Positions 44,205 through 51,720 of a stretch of 64,000 nt of DNA are shown here, in pieces. Source of the DNA: JAVVTQ01 sp036653595. GTDB taxonomy: Bacteria; Bacillota; Clostridia; Oscillospirales; Ruminococcaceae. How positions within the stretch are numbered: the first letter of the stretch is position 1; the number at the start of each line of letters is the position of its first letter. Location: NCBI GenBank assembly GCA_036653595.1, contig JAVVTQ010000002.1, positions 22,568 to 86,567 of the forward strand, in the 5' to 3' direction. Below the pieces are notes generated by a model. The model was given only the letters and a program-made list of their open reading frames with translations. It was not told the origin of the DNA and made no database searches. The translations under genes and the position numbers were made by a program.

Positions 44205-45218
44205 ATGATTGACAGCAAAGTTACACTAAATGACATCGCGCAGAATGCAGGCGTCTCTCCGTCAACTGTTTCGCGTGTACTCAATCATCGTGACATTGTA
44301 AAAAGCGAAACTCTCGAAAAGGTTGAGGGCGCAATGCGCAATCTCGGTGTAAACCCCGCAAAGGTCGTACACTCACCCGAGAAAAAGCCAAATGGAATTC
44401 TTCTCATAAACGTGCCGTCCTTTGAAAACCCTTTCTACAGTGAAATCATAAAGGGCGCACGCTCTTCTGCAATAATGCATGGTTTTTATCTTCTCATCAG
44501 TCAAGGCTCGCTTGACAGCAACTACATTGAGCACATAGCCGAGCTTGTAAAATCCTCAAATGTCGTCGGTATGATTGTGCTAGACTATCTCCCTGATTCA
44601 CTGCTTTTAAATCTGGATCAGATACTCCCGGTTGTGCAGTGCTGCGAATACAACAAAAATTGCGACATCCCTTATGTCGGCATAGATAATCTTTCGGCGG
44701 CCATCAACGTGATGGACTACATCTTATCGATAGGGCGTCGTAGGATTGCGCTTATCAATGGACCGAGGAAGTTTATGTATGCTCGCGATAGGCATTCCGG
44801 CTATGAGCAGTCCCTCACTTCACGCAATATCTCAGTGCCGCGAAGCTGGGATATACAACTGTCAGAGGTCAATTTCGACATGGCCTACACAGCGGCCTGC
44901 CAGCTTTTCAGCTGTGAAAACAAGCCAAACGCCGTTTTTGCCGTCTCAGATGTGTTTGCCGCAGCCGTTATAAAGGCCGCAAACAGATATGGGCTTTCAG
45001 TTCCAGATGACGTCGCGGTCGTGGGATTTGACAACATCGACGTGTCCATGATGTCAAGTCCTACCATCACAACCGTCAACCAGCCGAAATTTCAACTGGG
45101 GTATACGGCTTGCGAGTTTTTGGTGGACAGAATAAACCGTCCTGAAAATCAATCGAACACTATTCTTCTAAACACCGAGCTTATTGTTCGCGAATCAAGC
45201 TCAATCGACAAACGATAA
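44205..45218 (+). CDS. LacI family transcriptional regulator
   Basis: 337 aa. HTH region VTLNDIAQNAGVSPSTVSRV (about 6-25) and the hinge RNLGVNPAKV, then a sugar-binding sensor domain beginning ILLINVPSFENPFYSEI with the usual AVVGFDNIDVSMM (about 265-277) and ITTVNQP segments near the end. ATG at 44205 follows AAGAGG; the frame runs further upstream but across the promoter. First gene of the plus-strand arm (LacI and two TIM-barrel enzymes), divergent from the large operon. Probably controls both arms through the TGAAA-NN-TTTCA sites, which is an inference from site placement. Confidence 0.94.
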   Translation: MIDSKVTLNDIAQNAGVSPSTVSRVLNHRDIVKSETLEKVEGAMRNLGVNPAKVVHSPEKKPNGILLINVPSFENPFYSEIIKGARSSAIMHGFYLLISQGSLDSNYIEHIAELVKSSNVVGMIVLDYLPDSLLLNLDQILPVVQCCEYNKNCDIPYVGIDNLSAAINVMDYILSIGRRRIALINGPRKFMYARDRHSGYEQSLTSRNISVPRSWDIQLSEVNFDMAYTAACQLFSCENKPNAVFAVSDVFAAAVIKAANRYGLSVPDDVAVVGFDNIDVSMMSSPTITTVNQPKFQLGYTACEFLVDRINRPENQSNTILLNTELIVRESSSIDKR

Positions 45219-45276
45219 CTCGTCATTTTTAGTCGTTTTATTACATTAAGTATAAATTGTCAATTGGAGGAACATC

Positions 45277-46296
45277 ATGAAAATCGGCATTCTCACAAAT
45301 GTCCTTTGCGACGTACCTTTTGCGGAGGCCCTCGACTACTTCAAATCGGTGGGCATCGAAATGGTAGAAATCGGCTGCGGCGGCACGCCGGGGATTGAGC
45401 ACTGCAACCCCGAGGTGCTTCTCGCAGATGGCGAAGCTTTTGGAAAATTCAAAGCTCTCGTGGAAAAGTCCGGCTTAGGCATAAGTGCCTTTTCCTGTCA
45501 CGGTAACCCTGTGCATCCTGTCAAAAAAATCGCCGAACGCTATGACGCGATACTGCGAAACGCTGTTTTACTGGCTGAAAAAATGGGAGTCGACACAATT
45601 TGCACCTTTTCCGGCACTCCCGGCGACTGCGAAAACTCGAGATATCCAAGCTGGGTGACGACCGTGTGGCCGTATGACGGCGTTGCAACGCTCGATTATC
45701 AGTGGAAGCAGCGGTTGATTCCATATTGGCGCGAATTTGGGAAATTTGCGGCCGCGCATGGTGTGACAAAGATAGCCTTTGAAATGCATCCTGGCTTCTG
45801 CGTTTCCAACGTTGAGACGCTGCTCGCACTTCGTGAAAACTGCGGTGAATTTATCGGTGCAAACTTTGATCCCAGCCACATGATTTGGCACGGTGTTGAT
45901 TGCCCCACCGCAATAAAGAAGCTCAAAAATGCCGTGTTTCATTTTCATGCAAAGGACACGCTTGTCGACGAGGAGGAGATGGGTAGAAACGGATTCTTCG
46001 ACCCAACACCACCTGTTGCAGGCGCTCCGCGCGCTTTCCAATTTAAGATCCCCGGCTACGGAACAAGCGAGCTATACTGGAAGCGCATGGTGTCTGCCCT
46101 GCGTGAGATTGGCTATGACGGCACTCTCAGCATTGAACACGAGGATATGGCGTTTGGCCAACGCGAAGGAATTGAGCGAGCGCAGAAATTCTTAAATTCA
46201 ATAGTTTACCGCGAACCCGCCGCAAATTGTGCTTGGAAAGCATCCATACGTGAATACCAAAGAGGCTTCCTGCCTTCAAGAGAGGAGAACAGATAA
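45277..46296 (+). CDS. Sugar phosphate isomerase/epimerase family protein, first of a tandem pair
   Basis: 339 aa TIM barrel. Candidate metal and substrate residues: MVEIGCGG (about 29-36), SAFSCHGNPVHP (about 73-84), KIAFEMHPGFCVSN (about 164-177), GANFDPSHMIWHG (about 199-211), FHFHAKDT and SIEHEDM. Longer than ordinary members because of C-terminal additions. Close paralogue of the next gene, which starts on its stop codon (TAATG). The length and motifs recall the large subunit of 3-oxo-glucosyl C-glycoside lyases, but the usual small partner subunit is not seen. GGAGG precedes the ATG by six bases. Confidence 0.87.
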   Translation: MKIGILTNVLCDVPFAEALDYFKSVGIEMVEIGCGGTPGIEHCNPEVLLADGEAFGKFKALVEKSGLGISAFSCHGNPVHPVKKIAERYDAILRNAVLLAEKMGVDTICTFSGTPGDCENSRYPSWVTTVWPYDGVATLDYQWKQRLIPYWREFGKFAAAHGVTKIAFEMHPGFCVSNVETLLALRENCGEFIGANFDPSHMIWHGVDCPTAIKKLKNAVFHFHAKDTLVDEEEMGRNGFFDPTPPVAGAPRAFQFKIPGYGTSELYWKRMVSALREIGYDGTLSIEHEDMAFGQREGIERAQKFLNSIVYREPAANCAWKASIREYQRGFLPSREENR

Positions 46297-47321
46297 TGAA
46301 ACTGGGAATTTATACGAACGCCCGTCGCGATATGTCATTTTATGATTTTCTTGACTATATAGAGCCCATGGGCATCGAAATGGTGGAGATAGGCTGCGGA
46401 GAGGAATCCGGATTTGCGCATTGCAGTCCCGAAACTCTGATGTCAGACAAGGCTGAGTTTGCCAAATTTACTGGCGCTCTCAGCAGCCACCATATCGGAA
46501 TTTCCGCCCTATCCTGCCACGGAAACCCCATCTCCCCCAACAAAGAAACCGCCGATTTTTCTGACAAATGCATGAGAAATGCCGTCCTCTTGGCAGAAAA
46601 GCTCGGTCTTGACACCATCAACTGCTTCTCCGGCTGTCCCGGAAGCGGCCCCGAGGCGAAGTACATCAACTGGATAACGATGAGCTGGCCCATGGATTAC
46701 GCAGAGGCATATGAGTGGCAGTGGAACAAGGTTCTGGTTCCCTACTGGAAGGACTTCACATCTTTTGCACGCGAGCACGGCGTGAAGCACATAGCGCTCG
46801 AAATGCATCCCGGCCAGATGTGCTTTAACCCGAAAACAGTCAAACGGCTTCGAGCCGAGGTTGGCGATGAGATTGGTGTAAACTTGGATTTCAGCCACCT
46901 CTTGTGGGAGCGCATGGAGCCGGCGCTTGTAATCAACGAGCTTGCCGGGATGATATGGCACATGCATGTCAAGGATGTCGGCTTCAATGACCAGCTCGTA
47001 AAGGAGAGCGGCCTTGTCAATTTCACATATTTTGACAAGCCCCTTGAACGTCGTTGGAATTTCCGCTCAATCGGATATGGCCACGGCGAAGGCTATTGGA
47101 GACAGATATTCGCGGAGCTTCGCCGCGCAAATTATGACTATGTGGCAAGCATTGAGTTTGAATGCGAGGTTTCCTCTTCCAGCAGTGGAATTGTTCAGAG
47201 TGCCGAGACATTGAAACGAGTTATGCTGCGCGATGACATTAATGATGAAACTCGCTGGCAAAACAGGGCTGTCTCTCAGCGAAAGAATATGAATATCAAG
47301 TACAATGTAGACGCACACTGA
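46296..47321 (+). CDS. Sugar phosphate isomerase/epimerase family protein, second of a tandem pair
   Basis: 341 aa TIM barrel, paralogue of the preceding enzyme along its whole length: MVEIGCGEESGFAHCSPETL, SALSCHGNPISPNK, IALEMHPGQMCFNPK (split), GVNLDFSHLLWE, MHVKDVGF and ASIEFECE in matching positions. In this copy the metal-region FDPSHM becomes LDFSHL and IEHED becomes IEFEC, so substrate or metal handling may differ. Start and upstream stop share one base (TAATG) with AGAGGAG ahead, so expression is coupled and a heteromer is plausible. A terminator follows. Confidence 0.87.
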   Translation: MKLGIYTNARRDMSFYDFLDYIEPMGIEMVEIGCGEESGFAHCSPETLMSDKAEFAKFTGALSSHHIGISALSCHGNPISPNKETADFSDKCMRNAVLLAEKLGLDTINCFSGCPGSGPEAKYINWITMSWPMDYAEAYEWQWNKVLVPYWKDFTSFAREHGVKHIALEMHPGQMCFNPKTVKRLRAEVGDEIGVNLDFSHLLWERMEPALVINELAGMIWHMHVKDVGFNDQLVKESGLVNFTYFDKPLERRWNFRSIGYGHGEGYWRQIFAELRRANYDYVASIEFECEVSSSSSGIVQSAETLKRVMLRDDINDETRWQNRAVSQRKNMNIKYNVDAH

Positions 47322-47327
47322 TACTTT

Positions 47328-47370
47328 AAAAAATGCCCGGCCTCGATTTTCTTGCGAGGCGGGCATTTTT
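47328..47370 (+). terminator. Intrinsic terminator of the plus-strand sugar genes
   Basis: AAAATGCCCGGCCTCG and CGAGGCGGGCATTTTT pair over about 15 bp with one bulged base; the T run is included. Confidence 0.85.
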
Positions 47371-47537
47371 ATAATTCCTATTATTTGTTTCAAACACATG
47401 CTGCATCATTAAATGCTCTATAGCTGTGCAGATCATTCTTTTTTTGCCGCCTCGGCATCTTTTGATTGTAATGCGTCAAAAAATTGTATATCATAAGAGT
47501 TATTGGATTCAAATCTATATATAATTGCGAGGAAATC

Positions 47538-49025
47538 ATGCGGCGCAGCAGCGGAATACTATTGCACATAACATCGCTGGGATCAAGATACGGCATCGGA
47601 ACAATCGGCTCCGACGCGCGCAGCTTTGCCGATTTTCTCAGCCTTGCAAAGCAGACATATTGGCAGACACTCCCCATCGGGCCCACCGGATACGGCGATT
47701 CGCCATATCAGTCATTTTCGACCTTTGCCGGCAATCCGTACCTCATAGACTTGGATACGCTCGTCGAGGACGGGCTGCTCACAGCTGATGAAATAGACTC
47801 TGTGTCTTGGGGCGAAACGTCCGCGCGCGTGGATTTTGGAGCCGTTTATCGCGGCAGGTTTTCAGTGCTGCGCAAGGCGTTTGAGCGTGGCTTTGTGCGC
47901 GACAGCGGCAAAATCAGCGACTTTCGCCTCAAAAACTCAGAATGGGTTGAGGACTATTCCCTTTTTATGGCGCTGAAAAATCATTTTGGAATGAAGTCGT
48001 GGCTTGAGTGGGACGACAAGTCAATTCGGATGCGCGAGGAGGATGCGCTCTTTCACTACCGCAGACTTTTGTCATCAGAAATTGATTTTTATGTTTATCT
48101 TCAGTACATTTTCTTTTGCCAGTGGGAAGCTTTCCGCTCATATGTAAACGGTTTGGGGATTCACCTGATAGGGGACTTGCCCATTTATGTCGCCGCCGAC
48201 TCCTCCGATGTCTGGTCGCATCCGGAGCTTTTTTTGCTCGACGATGAGCGGCGTCCGAAGTGTGTGGCAGGCGTCCCGCCCGACTATTTTTGCGCGGACG
48301 GACAGCTTTGGGGAAATCCCATATATGACTGGGCTGCGATGAAGAGCAACGGCTATCAATGGTGGCTCGAGCGTCTCAAAATGTCGTCAAAACTGTTTGA
48401 CGCAGTGCGCATAGATCATTTTCGAGGTCTGGAAAGCTACTGGCGCGTGCCTGTCGGCTCAAACAACGCAATAAACGGCGAATGGGTCAAGGGCCCGGGT
48501 CTTGCCTTTGTCGAGCGGCTTCGCAGCTGCCTGCCGGAGCTTCAAATAATAGCGGAGGATCTCGGCTTTTTGACCGACGATGTGCGTCTGCTTGTCAAAA
48601 TCTCGGGTTTTCCCGGTATGCGGGTGCTCCAATTTGACTTTAATCCCGACTGTCCGGAAAAGGACGCACCTCACACTTATGACGAAAACTGCGTCTGCTA
48701 TTTGGGCACACATGACAATGCGACGGCGCTCGGCTGGCTCGACGCGGCCGACAAGGGTGTGGCGTCACTTGCGGCGTCATATTTCGGTCTAAACAGCGCT
48801 GAGGGCGAAAACTGGGGAATGATACGCGGAGGAATGAACACGCGCGCAAACCTATTTGTGGCGCAGATGCAGGATTATCTGGGCTTGCACACAGATGGGC
48901 GCATGAACACTCCCGGCACAGTCGGGGGCAACTGGTGCTGGCGTCTGAAAGACGGCGACCTCACAGAGGAGCTCGCCGCCAAAATCGCATACTACACGCG
49001 CATGTTCGGTCGCACCGGCTGTTGA
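47538..49025 (+). CDS. malQ: 4-alpha-glucanotransferase
   Basis: 495 aa, GH77 disproportionating enzyme that transfers glucan segments between maltodextrins or glycogen chains in the cytoplasm. Family marks: GILLHITSLGSRYGIGTIG (split; residues 6-24), LPIGPTGYGDSPYQSFSTFA (about 50-69), the nucleophile segment DAVRIDHFRGLESYW (about 290-304), acid/base region IIAEDLGFLT and the transition-state Asp in GTHDNAT. ATG at 47538 with GCGAGGA upstream. It stands alone, after the sugar locus terminator, with no other glycogen gene in the window. Confidence 0.96.
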   Translation: MRRSSGILLHITSLGSRYGIGTIGSDARSFADFLSLAKQTYWQTLPIGPTGYGDSPYQSFSTFAGNPYLIDLDTLVEDGLLTADEIDSVSWGETSARVDFGAVYRGRFSVLRKAFERGFVRDSGKISDFRLKNSEWVEDYSLFMALKNHFGMKSWLEWDDKSIRMREEDALFHYRRLLSSEIDFYVYLQYIFFCQWEAFRSYVNGLGIHLIGDLPIYVAADSSDVWSHPELFLLDDERRPKCVAGVPPDYFCADGQLWGNPIYDWAAMKSNGYQWWLERLKMSSKLFDAVRIDHFRGLESYWRVPVGSNNAINGEWVKGPGLAFVERLRSCLPELQIIAEDLGFLTDDVRLLVKISGFPGMRVLQFDFNPDCPEKDAPHTYDENCVCYLGTHDNATALGWLDAADKGVASLAASYFGLNSAEGENWGMIRGGMNTRANLFVAQMQDYLGLHTDGRMNTPGTVGGNWCWRLKDGDLTEELAAKIAYYTRMFGRTGC

Positions 49026-49098
49026 CTTTGCCAGCTTTTTTGTGGAATAAGTCCGATATTACACGTTGCATATATTCAAAAGCAGCGCGATGAAATCG

Positions 49099-49527
49099 CT
49101 ATTTTGCCGAATACGCGCTTTTTTGTATAAATTCAGAAATTTTCGAGACAGCGAGCGACGTGTCCTCACAGTCAAGCACCGTCTTTTCCATCGGGCACAT
49201 GTCAGTTTTGTCTCTGTTTTCTATGTACTCCACGAGCTTTTCATATTCGGCTTTGATATTGTTCTTTGTGAGAAGTTCTTTTGCCGCCTCGCTCATAATG
49301 TATGCAAAAACGCTTGCCGCACCGGCCTCCACAAGAATGCATGCGGCCGCCTTTCCAATCACCTTATCTGCGACCGCGCACCCTCGCAGCTCATCTTTGT
49401 GTGCGCAATAAAGCCTGTACAAAGGCCGCACCGAGGAGCCGTTTTCACAAAATTCAAGTCTGTTCGGCGTGACCGCCGCCACAGATACACCGTCTCTTTT
49501 TATAAGTTCCCTTGCTCTTTCTATCAT
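49099..49527 (-). CDS. DUF1893 domain protein
   Basis: 142 aa. Matches the DUF1893 family by size, by the N-terminal VAAVTPNRLEFCENGSSVRP (split) and by GCAVADKVIGKAAACILVEAG (about 49-69), a segment resembling the zinc-site region of the cytidine deaminase fold. No conserved catalytic His/Cys-Cys set is obvious. Members are widespread in anaerobes and have no established function. GGGGAG precedes the ATG. Convergent with malQ and divergent from the 49900 pair; single gene. Confidence 0.82.
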   Translation of the reverse strand: MIERARELIKRDGVSVAAVTPNRLEFCENGSSVRPLYRLYCAHKDELRGCAVADKVIGKAAACILVEAGAASVFAYIMSEAAKELLTKNNIKAEYEKLVEYIENRDKTDMCPMEKTVLDCEDTSLAVSKISEFIQKSAYSAK

Positions 49528-49899
49528 TGTGTCACTCCCCTTTGTATTTCTGTAATTATAGCACTATATTTTTATAAAAAAAGCAAACCTAAGAATTTCG
49601 TCTGCATGAGAGCTTTGATATTGATGTCGCGCCGGGTTTGTGCCGGATTTTGCTTAATTTGATCGCAAACGGCCCTTTTTGTTTCATTTTGCGCTTCGCC
49701 TCATATCCGTTTTTGGAATGGCGAAAGACGCTTATTTTTTGCGCTTTTCATGCATTTTTCGCAATTTGCGATATTTTCGCTTTTATATACAATATGTTGT
49801 TTTATTTTTCATGCAAATACATTATAATGAATTAAATAATTATATTTTCTACTATGTTGCACGCCATTATATAGTTGCAGGATAACGAGGTGCTTTTCG
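49528..49899. other. AT-rich divergent intergenic region
   Basis: 372 bases. A TATAAT at 49823-49828 could be the -10 for the gene at 49900, but no good -35 lies at the expected distance. Nothing else supported. Confidence 0.4.
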
Positions 49900-51720
49900 A
49901 TGAGTGACAATTATTACGGCAAGCAAAGCTTCAATAATATAAATCCCCTCACGGGCCTGCCCTATACTCCCGAGGAGCTGGGTCAGTCGCCCTATGCACC
50001 TGCTGACAGCTTTGGTCTTCCGCCATATGCAAATCCCGTCTCGATGGGCCAGCCTTCGGCTTTTCAATATGCACCGCCCGGCAAAAACATGCCCCCACTG
50101 CAAGGCCAGACATCTTACACGCCGCCTTATCAGGATTTTGATTACAGCCGAAACGCATATCCCCAGACTTCGCCGTACCCGCCAATATCAGGCGCAGAGC
50201 AGCCATATCTGCCCTCCGCCCCGACATATCCGCCAATGTCAGGCGCAGAGCAGCCGTATATGCCCTCCGCCTCGCCGTATCAGCAGCAGCCATCAATGCC
50301 GTATCAGCAGCCATCGCCGCTGCAAGACTTTGATGCCTATATGCAGAGCCTGCAGCCCAACAATTCCCAAAATCAATATCAAAGCACTCCTGCCCCATAC
50401 CAGCCGACCTTTGCACCCCCGGTCTTTGGCAATCAAGGGTATCAGTCCTCTGATTATTATCAGTCAGGGCCGCAATTTGCACCAATCGCCGCTCAGCCGC
50501 AACAGACAAGCGCGGCTTTTCCCCAATATCCGCAAAGCACCGCTGCGCGGCCGGAGCCGGCTTGCCCCACTGCTTCCTCTGATGATTTGGACAAGTCGGG
50601 CGGTTTCACTGTCACCGGTCTGTTTCCCCTTGTTGATGCCATCGGCTCCTCCCCTGCCGCACAAGCTCCCGATGCGCAGCAGAATAATGCCGGGGGAGAC
50701 GTTTTTGCGATTGCCGATAATTTGGAGAGGGCGCTCAAGGCAAAGGACGCATCCGAAGTATTCACCGAGAACAACTTGCTGTCTGAGGGCGCCGAGGTGC
50801 TCGTCGAGGCAAAGCTTTTGACCTCTGACTATTTTGTGAAGGATGGCACAAACGAACCTCACTTGATGTTTGACAAATTCAGCCTATCGCTCAAAAGCGG
50901 GACATGCGCAATTGTCGTCGCCGACCATGGCATTTCGTCATATTCGCTGCTGCGCGCGATTGCCAATGACTGTGAGATGGAATTCGGTGAAATCAATTCC
51001 GACCACGGCTCATATAATCCGTCGGACTTTATCTATATCGGAGGCGACGGCGCGCTCATAAACAACGCCAGCTGTTTTGAGTACATCATGCTTGCTGTCT
51101 CTAAGAAAAAGGTGCACAGAAAAGAAAAGGCCGCGAAAATCTCGGCATTTTTCGATGACCTTGGAATAACCGATATGCTGGAGCTTCAAATCGGTGAGCT
51201 TTCGTACAGCCGGCGCATGATGCTGCTGCTAATCGCAGCCTCCCTGTCGGATGCACACTGCATTGTGCTAAACGATCCGCGCTATACACCGCAGCCTGAG
51301 GACGAGATGCCGCTTCGCCGCATTTTCAGAGCGATTTATGACAGCGGGAAAGCCGTTCTTCTCACCTGTGCAAAGCCGAAAAATCTTGCCTTTGCTGCTA
51401 ACAGAGTCGTCGCACTAAAGCGCGGTGTAAAGGTCTTTGACGACTCAATCTCGGCATTCGTCGAAAAATGCTGCACAGATTTACTGACCTTTAGCTGTGA
51501 CAACAGCGCTTCGGTTCTGGAGCGCTTGAAGGAGCTGTTCCCCCAAATAAAGAGCAACCAGGAGGGTCAAATTGTCGAGCTTTGGAAAAAGCCCGGCATT
51601 TCGATAGATGTAAGAAAGCTTGCGGACGAACTGTCGGCGCTTGGCATCGACCAAAATATGATTCACCTGAGCGACAGATCGTTCGAAATTGCATGCAGGG
51701 AGGTTCTTAAAAAATCATGA
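49900..51720 (+). CDS. ABC-ATPase-like protein with degenerate nucleotide motifs and Pro/Gln/Tyr-rich head
   Basis: 606 aa. Residues 1-230 are low complexity, rich in Pro, Gln, Tyr and Ser, with a 17-residue tandem repeat (about 94-127). From about 305 the protein follows the order of an ABC ATPase, but every key motif is changed. The Walker A place reads ADHGISSYSL (341-350, Lys lost), the signature LSYSR (434-438 instead of LSGGQ), Walker B IVLNDP (455-460 instead of LLLDEP), and the switch His is Ala491 (LLTCAKP). It should not hydrolyse ATP. GAGGTGC precedes the ATG. The next gene, a membrane protein, overlaps by ATGA, as ATPase and permease do. Probably a structural or regulatory pseudo-ATPase; function unknown. 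Confidence 0.75.
   Translation: MSDNYYGKQSFNNINPLTGLPYTPEELGQSPYAPADSFGLPPYANPVSMGQPSAFQYAPPGKNMPPLQGQTSYTPPYQDFDYSRNAYPQTSPYPPISGAEQPYLPSAPTYPPMSGAEQPYMPSASPYQQQPSMPYQQPSPLQDFDAYMQSLQPNNSQNQYQSTPAPYQPTFAPPVFGNQGYQSSDYYQSGPQFAPIAAQPQQTSAAFPQYPQSTAARPEPACPTASSDDLDKSGGFTVTGLFPLVDAIGSSPAAQAPDAQQNNAGGDVFAIADNLERALKAKDASEVFTENNLLSEGAEVLVEAKLLTSDYFVKDGTNEPHLMFDKFSLSLKSGTCAIVVADHGISSYSLLRAIANDCEMEFGEINSDHGSYNPSDFIYIGGDGALINNASCFEYIMLAVSKKKVHRKEKAAKISAFFDDLGITDMLELQIGELSYSRRMMLLLIAASLSDAHCIVLNDPRYTPQPEDEMPLRRIFRAIYDSGKAVLLTCAKPKNLAFAANRVVALKRGVKVFDDSISAFVEKCCTDLLTFSCDNSASVLERLKELFPQIKSNQEGQIVELWKKPGISIDVRKLADELSALGIDQNMIHLSDRSFEIACREVLKKS
50179..50280 (+). repeat. Tandem 51-bp repeat (17 codons) in the Pro-rich head
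   Basis: Two adjacent in-frame copies begin at 50179 and 50230; the translated unit is PP(I/M)SGAEQPY(L/M)PSA plus four variable residues. Copies differ at a few bases. Confidence 0.88.
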
